A stretch of 64,000 nt of DNA from Alnus glutinosa (taxonomy: Eukaryota > Streptophyta > Magnoliopsida > Fagales > Betulaceae). A program made the position numbers and the translations under genes. Below the pieces are notes generated by a model. It did not search any database, was not told the DNA's origin, and was given only the letters and a program-made list of their open reading frames with translations. Location: the NCBI RefSeq assembly GCF_958979055.1, contig NC_084887.1, forward strand, positions 22,565,044-22,629,043. The letters run 5' to 3'. Shown here one piece after another: positions 24,051 through 34,865 of this stretch (position 1 is its first letter; every line of letters starts with the position of its first letter).

Positions 24051-25060
24051 GCAACAACATGGTGATTTCTTGGATTATGAATTCTATTTCCAATAATATT
24101 GATGAAAGTGTGTTTTACGTCAACACAACATAAGAAATGTGGCTTGATTTTAAGGATCGATTCTTATAGAAGAATGGTCCTCGTATCTTTCAATTGCAGA
24201 AGGCAATTTCTGCACATTCTCAAGGAAGCATGTATTGTATGTAAGTGCTTATTACACAAAACTCAAAGGTTTAAGAGATGAATTACTCAATTATCGATCA
24301 ATTCCAAAGTGTTCTTGTGGTTCCTCTAATAAGGCTATTCAAGAACATAATCATCAAGATTATGTTATTCAGTTTCTTGTTGGTCTCAATGGCTCTTTTG
24401 CACATATAAGGGGACAAATTATGCTCCTTTTCAACTATCAACAAAGTCTTTTCTCTTGTTCTTCAAGAAGAGAGACAACGTGGCATTTCTATCAATCCTC
24501 CTAGCCATGAAATTGTTACAATGTTAGTAAGAACCAATTCATAGCCACAACAAGAATATCGATTTGGAAAACAAAAATTTTCAACAGCCTTTTCAACAGA
24601 ATGTTTAACAATCTTTTCGCAAGGAAAGACCTCTTTGTACACATTGTGGTTTTCTGGGGCATATCGTGGACAAGTGTTACAAGGTACATGGTTATCCTCC
24701 GGGTTTTAAATCCAACAAACCTAAGCTACAATTTTTCATCAACACATCAAGTTCAAGGGAATGAATTTGATTCTGAAACTCAGAACTCTCAAAATATCCA
24801 ACCTATTCAAGCTCCTTCATTATCGTTCACTCAAACAAAATCTGAACAACTTCTGGCTTTGCTGAAGCCATCCAATCTTGACAATCATGCATCTATTCTT
24901 CAAGTAGGTAGCAATTTTATCAATCAAGATCAAATTTTCTCAGCTATGTCAAGTCTTCATACTCTTTCATCAAACAGTTTTGATCTCTCGCATTCTGTTT
25001 GTTCTGTTGTTCATTTTCACTCCTTTCAAGTTGCATCTAACCATTCTCATGATCATAATC
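24051..25060 (+). pseudogene. Copia relic C: gag
   Basis: Broken gag reading with MVISWIMNSISN, then MWLDFKDRF, VSAYYTKLKGLRDELLNYRS and DYVIQFLVGLNGSFAHIRGQ, followed by a frameshifted zinc-knuckle zone at about 24620-24700 and a Ser/Gln-rich linker. The N-terminus and 5' LTR are missing. It continues after the solo LTR at 26174. Confidence 0.8.
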
Positions 25061-25065
25061 CTTGG

Positions 25066-26168
25066 TGTTAATAAATATTGACTTCTAATTCAACCAAGTG
25101 TGTGTGTTTGCGTGCAACCAAATATCTTAAATGCAGAATATAAATAAGACAAGATATTTGTTACGAAGTGGAAACTCTGCGAAGAGAAAAACCACTCCGG
25201 GGCAGCGAAACCCAAAAAATTCACTATCAAAAAACAAAGCTTGTTACAAGACACTCGTACTCACATACCCTTATGCAGTAGTCATACCATTAACTTTGAC
25301 ACGAAACCTATCGTGAACGCTTCCCAACCAGATCTTCCACCTAAATGGGTTTTTGATGGATTCATTTACCTTAGAGCCGACCCTTAAGATAGACTTCACA
25401 CGAACAGTTAAGCACACAACTACAACGGCTTGAGAGCTAGCAGATCTTCGATTCTTCCTAAATACTCTCTCAAAGCACTATGGAATTCATTGTCGAATTC
25501 TGTACAAAATACAAGCATAGGGCCCTCTATTTATAAGCTTACAAGAAACCTAAAACTGTTGAGATTCGAGCACTGGCTGTCAAGCGTCCAGACGGAAGTT
25601 AGCCACTTCCGAACAGTTTTCTGCGATATCCTTTTAGAAACAGCGTAATTCTATCTTTATCAGGTCCACGTTCGGACGGCTTGACCGAGCATCCAAATGG
25701 TCTTCGCTATAACTCCTTGTAGCGTTTGAACTAAATACTGGAATATTTTGAAATGTTGGACAACGTCCGAACGTGTTGCCACATCATTCGAACGGCTTGC
25801 AAAGACTCCCTAATAGTGTCGACTTCTGAAATCCAACTCATTGTTGAATACTAATTGACCTAGCGTCCGGACAGTGTTACTCTGTCGTTCGGACGTCTTC
25901 AACATAAAGCTGCTGGACACTGAGGGGCGTCCGGACGCCTTCAAAGGCTAGTCCGAACGGTTGCACTGGAATCGGTTGATTTGGCTTGGATTTTGCAAGA
26001 ACTCTTCATGGACATCTTCTAGAAGCTTGTGGTCAGTCACATGCTTTGATTTGAACACTGTCTGAATACATGAAGATTCTGAAATGAAAACCGACCATCC
26101 TGTTAATTCGCAACCATTACATAAAGTGTTTTTGTTTATCCAGAATGTAGCCAATTAAAATACTAACA
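25066..26168. mobile_element. Solo LTR nested in copia relic C
   Basis: 1,103 bp with ends TGTTAATA...TACTAACA (TG...CA) and a perfect 5-bp TSD CTTGG at 25061-25065 and 26169-26173. Removing it joins HDHNPW to IIDTGAIDHM, the retroviral-type protease start, so the boundary is confirmed by the host reading frame. The interior has many degenerate cgtccggacg / cgttcggacg palindromes (about 25580-25970). No coding. Confidence 0.9.
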
Positions 26169-27870
26169 CTTGGATCATTGACACTGGGGCAATTGACCAT
26201 ATGGTTGGGTCAATCTCTTTTCTCACAACTATCATTGTTGTTGTCTCTACTCATGTTAAATTGTCTAATGGTCAATTTGCTGCATTAACTCATATTGGAA
26301 CTGTTAAGATTTTCAATGATTTGATTCTTACGGATGTTTTATGCATTCCGTCATTCTCTTTTAATCTGATTTATGCTAGCAAGTTCACTAAATCCCTTTT
26401 ATGTTGCCTTATTTTCTTTGCTTCTTTTTGCTTCATATAGAACATGTTCACAAGGTTGACAATTGGACTAGGTAAGGAGAAAGATTGGCTCTTTCACTTG
26501 CAGCATAACTCAGACAATCCATCCCTTCTCAATTCTACATTTTCTACTGTTTTAATAAAGGCCCCATCTACTGAGATTTGGCACTACCGACTTGGTCATC
26601 CATCTCAACCTAGATTAGCTTTGTTAAAATCTTTGATTCCAAATCCTTCTTTACATTCCAATAACATCTATATTGTATATCCTATGGCTAAACATCACAA
26701 AATTTCCTTTCCTGTAAGCCATACATGTACTGAATGCTCTTTTGATATCATTCAATGTGATATTTGAGGACCCTTTTTCTGTCAATTCAATAAATGGTTC
26801 TCGGTTTTTTCTTACACTTGTTGATGATCATTCTAGGTTTACTTGGGTGTGTCTAATGCACCATAAATCTCAAACCAATTCCATTATTCAATCTTTCTTT
26901 AGCTATGTTGGGACTCAATTACATACTCGCATAAAATGCCTTAGATCTAATAATGGTGTTGAGTTAAAAATGTCTACATTTTTTTCTTTCAAAGGGGTAC
27001 TTCATCAACGAAGTTGTGTAGCTACCCCTCAACAGAATGGAATTGTTGAACATAAACACCAGCACCTTCTTAATATTACTAGAGCTTTACATTTTCAATG
27101 TAATCTCCCTTTGTCTGTTTGAGGAGATTGTGTACTTACTACCACTCATCTCATTAATCAATTACCTGCTCCACTTTTATCCAACAAATCTCCATATGAG
27201 GTTCTTTTCAAACGCATGCCATCTTATACTCATCTTAGAGTTTTTGGGTGTTTATGTTTTGCATCCACTCTTACTCAATCTAGATCAAAATTTGATTCCC
27301 ATGTCAAATCTTTTATTTTTCTTGGATACCATATTGGTGTCAAAGGATATAAACTTCTAGATCTTCATACACATTCCACATTCATTTCTAGAGATGCTGT
27401 CATTCATGAAACTATATTTCCTTATTCATCTCGTCCTTTGTCTTCTATTTCTAGTTCTTGACAGAATTTTGTCATTCCTGAACCAGTTTCATATATAACT
27501 CCATTTGATCATATTGTTAATCCATCTTCTGCGTCTGAATCCACTTCCACATCTGTCATTCCTTTATCATCTGAATCAGCTGGACTTGGTTCTTCACCTA
27601 ACACTATTATTCCACAACTTTCACCCATTCAAAAATCATCTAGAATCCGTAAACAACCTGGTTTTTGCATGATTTTTATTGTCAACTAGCGTCTTCTTTT
27701 TCCCAAGAGATTCCTAACTATGTAAACAAGACTGTATGCAAAGATTCAGGTACTCCATATTCCCTTTCATCTTCTTTGTCTTTTGATCATTTATCTACTT
27801 CTCACAAAAATTTTAGTCTTTCTGTTTCTTCTCATATAGTAGTCCCTCCATCCGAAGTTGTGCAACTTTA
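26169..27870 (+). pseudogene. Copia relic C: protease and integrase
   Basis: Protease motif WIIDTGAIDHM at about 26170, then VLCIPSFSFNLIYASKF. GAG-pre-integrase has EIWHYRLGHPSQPRLALL. The integrase core shows LTLVDDHSRFTWV, with a stop at 26766 shortly before it, then ATPQQNGIVEHKHQHLL and the C-terminal [13 protein letters not shown]. There are several stops and frameshifts. 27530-27870 is the Ser/Thr-rich linker to reverse transcriptase. Confidence 0.88.
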
Positions 27871-28168
27871 ACAAATTTTCAAAAATATGGCCATTACGAA
27901 AAGACAAATTTTCAAAAATATGACCGTTAGAAAAAGAAAAATATTAAAAAGTATGACTATTAGGAAAAGACAAACATTCAAAAAAAATTAAATAGAGAAA
28001 GAATAAAGAAATTTGAAAAAGTAGTATTTAAATGGCATAGTGATAGTAAATAGTTAAAATGGTAAGGCTGCTATGGGTACTTTAAAAAAGTGGCTCACTA
28101 GAATAGAGAAAAGTGATTTTTAGCTATTTGGTGAGTAAAATTTGGTGAGGCTACTAGGAATGCTCTAA
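27871..28168. repeat. Insertion with about 33-bp tandem repeats
   Basis: Three imperfect units of the type ttttcaaaaatatggccatt...aagacaaa, then AT-rich DNA ending gaggctactaggaatgctct, a common MITE terminus. It separates the integrase linker from reverse transcriptase, where an expected pol segment is also lost. Confidence 0.5.
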
Positions 28169-29528
28169 GAAGCCAATTGGATGTAAGTGGGTGCTCAAAA
28201 TCAAATATAAATCAGATGGCTCCATTGAAAGAAACAATGCTCGCTTGGTAGCCAAAGGATACACTCAGTGCGAAGGACTTGATTATCACGAAACATTCTC
28301 ATCATTTGGATGTGAACAATGCATTTCTTCATGGTGATTTGGATGAAGAAGTATACATGACTCCTCCACCTGGTTATGTCACTAAGGGGGAGAATAAAGT
28401 CAGCAAATTACTCAAATCTCTATATGGTCTCAAACAGGCCTCTCGGCAATGGTTTTCTAAGTTTTCCAATACTCTACTTGCTAATGGTTTTCATCAGTCA
28501 AAAGCTGATTATTCCCTTTTCACTAAGGTGATTGGTTCATCTTTCATTGCTCCCCTAGTATATGTCGCTGACATTATCTTAGCAAGTAATGACAGCAATG
28601 CTATCTCGAATCTTACTTTGTTTCTCAATAAAAAATTTTTGTCTTAAAGACCTTGGATCTGTCAAATTCTTTCTTGGCTTAGAGATTGGTTGCAGTTCTA
28701 AAGGCATTTCTGTTTGTCAGCGAAAATATGCTTTGGAAATTCTAAAGGATTGTGGTTTACTAGGTGCTAAGCCTGCAAAGTTTCCTATGGAACCCAATCT
28801 GAAACTTTCCAGAGATATTGGTGTTCTCATTGAAGATCCCTATGTGTATCGAAGGTTAAATGGTCGATTGATCTATTTAACCATCACTTGCCTAGATCTT
28901 GCTTGTTCTATCAAGCTTTTGAGCCAATATATGGATAAGCCTAGACAACCTCATTTAGATGCAGCATATCATGTTTTGAGATATTTGAAAGCCACTTCAA
29001 GTCAAGGGATTTTGTTTCCTTCATCTTCCGATCTTCAGCCCAAGGCATTGTGTAATAGTGATTGGGCTAGGTGTCCAAATTCAAGGCGTTCAGTCACTGG
29101 TTTTTGTGTTTTTCTTGGAGACTCACTCATCTCCTGGAAATCCAAAAAATATCAAATTGTTTCTCGCTCCTCTGCTAAAGTAGAGTGTCGTGCTATGGCT
29201 TCCACCAGTTGTGAACTTACATGGATCACTACCTTACTCAATGATTTCAAGGTTCCTCACCCCCCAAGCTTCTCTCCTTTACTATGACAGCAAGGTTGGT
29301 TTCTATATAGCAGCTAATCCATTTTTTCATAAGCGTACGAAGCATATCGAATTGGACTGCCATTTGATTCGAGAGAACATTCAGCAAGGAACTTTACACA
29401 CAATGCACATCACTTCTCAAATTAATCTTGCTGACATATTCACTAAAGCTCTTAGTCTGACTACTTTTCTTCGTTTACTACCCAACATGAATGTTCTTAA
29501 TATTTTTTGTTCAGAACCTTCATCTTGA
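28169..29528 (+). pseudogene. Copia relic C: reverse transcriptase and RNase H
   Basis: Begins [26 protein letters not shown], then [16 protein letters not shown] and [14 protein letters not shown]. The catalytic YVDD is YVAD (about 28561), which removes a metal-binding aspartate. A frameshift at about 28640 leads to [15 protein letters not shown], then RNase H ([20 protein letters not shown]) and HIELDCHLIRENIQ; the tail has INLADIFTKAL. The polypurine tract gaaggggag is at 29527. Confidence 0.88.
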
Positions 29529-29535
29529 AGGGGAG

Positions 29536-29801
29536 TATTATAAGTATTCATACTGAGCTAGAGTTAGTTACATGACATGTACAAGTTAGTTAGATATACA
29601 ACTGTAACTGTATTTAATTACAATTAGTTTGTTAGATCAGTTAGATAGTTTTGCTTAATCATTCTCTTTTATAAATACTAAACTTAGCGGATTTTCTCAT
29701 TCATTATGTGAAACATAATACAAAAAGAGAATTCTTTCTCTTCTCTCCATATCTCTCGAGTCCCTCATTCTGCAATTCTTGCATCTTGAATTCAACAATG
29801 T
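29536..29801 (+). repeat. 3' LTR of copia relic C (probable)
   Basis: Starts after the polypurine tract with TATTATAAG (canonical TG mutated to TA). Holds cttttataaatactaaac as a TATA-box region and ends near gaattcaaca. No upstream partner, so the boundary rests on position only. Confidence 0.5.
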
Positions 29802-30520
29802 TGAATTTCAATAACCTTCTTTGTGATTCCTAATCAGGAGAGTTCTCCCACGTTCTCTTCTCGCTCACTCTATTGAGTCTATTTTCATCTTCGGCCACAT
29901 TTTCCCCAGCGTCATTTTTTTGTTGATCGGTTGTTCACTATGATAAGACAGTTCTACATTTCGTAGGTTAAACTGCATTATGAGGTTTGGATTCTACTAC
30001 ATCAACTGCTGCATGTTCTGTGAAATCATCTGTAATTGAAGCTCAATTGTTGAGATTCTTTAATCATGAAGATTTGGTTGAATTGAAGGTCCCAGATCGA
30101 TAAGGATCCCCTGGTTTTGTTGGTTAGATGGACTAAGTGGAATTGCATTGTCTCTAAGATTACTCGCGGATTTAATTTTGTTACATGGAATAAGTGGAGT
30201 TGCATTACCTATGAGATTACTCATGGATTTAATTTTTGGCATATGACCTTCTATCTTTAGGAATTGATATTACAATTATCAGAATTCTCACGTAGGATGG
30301 CAATTGAAGAACCAATTGATCATACGCTAAATCCTTAACTAATAGCAATTGCAAAGCAAGGGAGAATAGGCTTAAAGTTTTCCGTTGAGGATCCAGAGAG
30401 GGGTCACTTTGATGCTTAAATCAGAATTTACTTTGGAGAAGAAAAGTAAGTTGAAGACAAAGAGTGTTTGGCTAAAATTGAACATACCTCTGATTGACTT
30501 TGTTCCCTTCTCTTTTTTAT
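29802..30520. other. Unassigned DNA between copia relic C and the CACTA element
   Basis: No gene seen. Two similar stretches (about 30085-30150 and 30165-30230: aagtggaattgcattgtctc / aagtggagttgcattaccta) form an imperfect tandem duplication. Confidence 0.45.
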
Positions 30521-30544
30521 GGACACTACAAAAAAACATGAGAA

Positions 30545-31270
30545 TACTAACCTAAGGTCAGTAACGTGAAAATGCATTTTTCAGGTTACTGGAACCCAAT
30601 AACGTGGTCCCACCAATGCAAAGCTGAGGTTAGTATCCCTTAGGTTGCTAAAATGTGTATTGTAACTTGGAAATCTAACATTGCGTTACTGTCTAGTAAC
30701 CCGACAAATATTTCATGTTACTGGAATCGAGTTACGTGAAACTGCGCGTTACTGAATTTTTGTAACGTGCAAAGAACAGATTACTGAAGTGTTGTAACGT
30801 AGAATTAATTATCACGTTACTGAACTATTGCAATGGGAATACTTTTATGTTAGTGAATGTTGTTACGCAGAATTTATTATCACGTTACTGTAATTTGTAA
30901 CGTGAAGATTGTTAGGTTAGTATATGTTGTAACCCAGAATTAATCATCACATTACTGTATGTTCTAATGTGAATATTATTAGGTTATTGTATGTTGTAAC
31001 GCAAAACTAATCCTCAAGTTACTGTATGTTCTAACGTGTATTTTGTTAGGTTAGTGTATGTTGTAACACATAATTCATCTTCACATTACAATAGTTTGTA
31101 ACGTGAATATTGTTAGGTTAGTGGATGTTGTAACGCATAACTCATTCTCAAGTTACTGTGTTTTAGTATCGTTATGTTAGTGAATGTTGTAACGCACAAC
31201 TAATTTTTCGTTACTGTATTTTCTAATGTTATATTTATCACGTTACTTTATATATAGTAATGCATATATA
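30545..31270. repeat. Left subterminal repeats of the CACTA element
   Basis: About 15 degenerate copies, spaced 30-50 bp, of ttaggttagtgtatgttgtaacg and its inverse type (cacgttactg). Similar motifs recur at 38600-38890. In En/Spm such repeats bind TNPA; that role is inferred here. Confidence 0.8.
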
Positions 31271-32210
31271 TATATATATATATATTCACACATTACTGTA
31301 TTTTAAATAGCAAAAAAAAAAAAAAAAAAAAAATTACAGGTTTTTCTCTCCCAAATATTTTTTTTAGGGGTTGACCATTTACATCCATCCTCCTATAATC
31401 ACAACAAATTGTACATTTCTATCCATTCATTTGTCAATAATAACAACATTTTACATTTAATTTTAAAGAACAAGCACAACAATATACATTGAGAATGAAT
31501 CGTCAAAATTTACAATTGTTGAAAATAATATAACCAATGTTTGTGTTTTCATATATATATGGACAATTATACATAAAAAAAATACACGCAAAACACAATG
31601 AAAACAACTACTAATGGATGCGCATGAGTTGAATTTCTCACCGCCGATACATGAACAGCTACTAACGGATGCGCAACAACATGCTCCATATTACCTATAA
31701 ATGATAAAATAAACAAACTCAGCAAAAAAAAATACGATAATATCATATTAAAACTAACACTTAAGGAGCAACACATGGAATATAAAGAAATGTCATCAAT
31801 ACTAAAAAAAAAAAAAGGATATAAATAGAAAGTAATTAATTATTACCTGAACCGCTGCAAGTAGACGATCTAACATTCAAACGAAGTGTGGAATATCTGT
31901 CAAGTGCTAGGGTAACCTACGAAATATACAACGCACCCAAATTAATATTATATATTTATACATAATGCACACAGACATGAATTGATTTTACTTGAATGAC
32001 AATGTGATAACTTTATCGCTTACCTAATGCATACATTAATTATTACCACATGTATAAATGATTCACCAATTCGTTAACAATGGCCAATCAATGTCAAAAT
32101 AAATAAGAGAAAACCAGTCAAGTTTTATCGAATTACTTACGCTAAGATTGGACTTGAGTCCGGTCGGGTGTAGTCAAAATCATCACTCAGATCATTGTCG
32201 TTAATTCTGG

Positions 32211-34059
32211 TTAATAGGAATGGCTCACACTCGTGGTAGGTGTCAGATGCATCATGAAACCCGTCACCCTGACCATTGTCATAGATGTTCCAGATGCATC
32301 ATGAGACCTGTCACCCTGACCATTTTCGTAGATGTTCCTGGGTTTAGTCCGCACGGCACAAGCCCAACCTGGGTTCCTTTTATCTTCGACATAAAATACT
32401 TGGTTAACTTGTGAAGTTAGCATGTACAGATCATCAGTCTCCCAGTCTCCCTTGTGGACAAGGCAATTGAAGTTGACAAGTACCATGACATACTCGTCCA
32501 CCTTGTACCCTCTGTCCCTTGTGGTGTCCACCCAATCACACTTGAACATGACGTACTTAGTCCGGTCGTAGTACTCGACTTCAATTATATCCGTTAACTT
32601 TCCGTAGTATGTTAAGCCATCAACGGTTGGCACACACACGCCATTATTTTGAGTCCTCTTACCCACATCATGTGCAACAGTTCGAAACATTTTGCCGTTA
32701 ACCATGTACCTGTTGTACCTAACTGCTGTCTCCTTTGGGCCCCTACAATGCATAACCAGCTTCTTAGTCATCTCCGTTCTACGTTGATTGTCCAATTTAT
32801 CGACCTACAAGCAATATTACATAAAATGGTAAGCCAAAAGTTAAACATGTAATTGCTAAACATCAAATTATTCTTACGTATTCACGGTACCAATTGAAGA
32901 ACTGTCGATGATGTTGGGCTTCCAACTGATCGTCCGTAGTTTGCCCTCTATCGCATGATCGCCTAAGCGTATCCATGTGCATCCTACAATTTATAATTTA
33001 AATTTATTATCTATTATTCGTCATTCCAGGCTACAACATTATAGAATATAAGACATGCTAGAACTTTTTTTAGCTTATGTTCGTAGTTGATTAAACTCGT
33101 CAGAGTTGAACGTAATATACCGGTTAATCTAGCTCAACTGAGTACGGTTGAGGATGACTTGTGTTCCCACCCCCTTCGGACCATCAAGATTTCGTTGGGG
33201 TCTGTTATGGAAGGTTGGTGCATTTTTCCAGATACCTCGAGCAAAATGTCACCAACTCTATTGCTATATAGCCTTCCGCAATGTAGCCCTCAAGAGCCTC
33301 TTTATTGTGCACACTAGACTTGAACACCCTGAGGCTCCTACATTTTAAAATCAGTCAATCACAGCCAATTAGTCATTGTAATATATAAAAAACACAAACT
33401 AATTAAAATAATGAATATACAAAATAAATATTTTACCTATCCGCTGGATACAACCACCTATACTGTAAGGGGCACCCTAGTCTGCACTCGCGAACAAGGT
33501 GAACGACCAAATGAACCATGCTAGTAAAAAAACCAGTGGGGAATACTCGTTTCATCTTGCACAAAGTGACACAAATGTCACCTTCTAGTCGGTCCATGTC
33601 CTCTTGTGTTAAATTTGTTGAGCATATACCCCTGAAAAATGTAGACATCTCAACAAGAGGTCTAACCACATTATCTGGCAGTGACCGCTGCAATGCAATA
33701 GGGAGAAGCTGTTGCATTATTATGTGGTTGTCATGGGTCTTCAAGCTTGATATCATACGTTCCTTAAGGCGTACACACTAAGAAACGTTCGATGCATATC
33801 CGTCAGGCACCCTTAGATTTCGAATCACCTTCAGAAAATTTATTTTCTCTTCATTCGACATTGTGTGGCAAGCCACGGGCATAGTGGTTTTACCATCATC
33901 AACAGTGAACGGGTGTAGTTTAGGCATCAAGCCCATTTCTTGCAAGTGTTGGCGAGCTGCGAGGTCGTCCTTTGTTTTCTCTTTGATGTCGAGAATTGTG
34001 CTAAGTATGTTGTCTATCACATTTTTCTCTATATGCATGACATCAAGGTTCTGCCGCAA
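32211..34059 (-). pseudogene. TNP2-like CACTA transposase, 5'-truncated
   Basis: Exons on the minus strand run from about 34051: NLDVMHIEKNVIDNILSTIL (end of Transposase_21), then MISSLKTHDNHIIMQQLLPI...PLQYRWLYPADR (DUF4218-like, 33756-33433), then YIAEGYIAIELVTFCSRYLE (about 33343-33190) and FFNWYREY (about 32980-32880). The 32795-32211 exon (YVMFKCDWVDTTRDRGYKVD, VFYVEDKRNPGWACAVRTKP) is DUF4216-like. These are the domains of TNP2 in order. The first several hundred residues, which carry the main catalytic core, are absent: A/T-rich unrelated DNA starts at about 34085. The remaining exons have few stops, so truncation is probably recent. Confidence 0.85.
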
Positions 34060-34299
34060 TAAATAATCTTCGATTAATCAAGGTATATATCTCGATCAAC
34101 AATAGTTTTTTCTTTCTTTTTTTTGGTTCTTTCATAAAGTTGCTTCTTCTTTTTTTTTTTTTGTTGAATATTGTTGAATTTTTTTTTTTTTTTTTATGTT
34201 TGTTGATTGTGTTGCTGATGATTGCTTGATTGATGATTGTGTCGTGTCGTTGTAGTTCTATAGGCAGTTTAATAAAATGTATGTTGTGTACGTTGGGAG

Positions 34300-34830
34300 G
34301 GATGTTTGGGTAGGCTTGTTGAGTTAGGGTTTTGGGTAATTTCAAGTGTTTCAAATTTTTCAGGGGCATTTTTATAATTTCACATTTTCAAAATTATGAA
34401 AATGCCCCTAATATATTAAAACAACGTCGAATGTAATGTTTGTTTGTTTGACCGAGACAATTGGGTAATTAATTTCAAGTGTTTGCAATTTTGAAGGGGC
34501 GTTTTCGTAATTTCACATGGTTGATCTTACGAAAATACCCCAAAATATAAAATTAACATTGAAAAAAATGTTTGTTTGTTTAATGTGACTATTGGGTAAT
34601 TTTAAGTGTTTGAAATTACCCGAGGGCAATTTCGTAATTTCACATATCCGAAATTACAAAAATGCCCCTACATATAAAATTAAGACGTATGTTCCTTAAA
34701 TAAAATTTAGGTATACATAATGTGTCAATTGGGTCACTTCATGTGTTTGAAATTACACAGGGGCATTTTTGTAATTTTGCATGTTCAAAATTATGAAAAT
34801 GCCCCTACATATAAAATTAAGATGTATGTT
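34300..34830. repeat. About 130-bp tandem repeats in the CACTA central region
   Basis: Four imperfect units, each with aagtgtttgaaatt, ggggcattttcgtaatttcac and gaaaatgcccctaaatataa. They precede the tnpA-like start and recur, as part of longer units, at 39600-40290 near the right end. Confidence 0.7.
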
Positions 34831-34865
34831 CCTTGTGCTGATTTCTCACTAATTCATAGGTTAAG

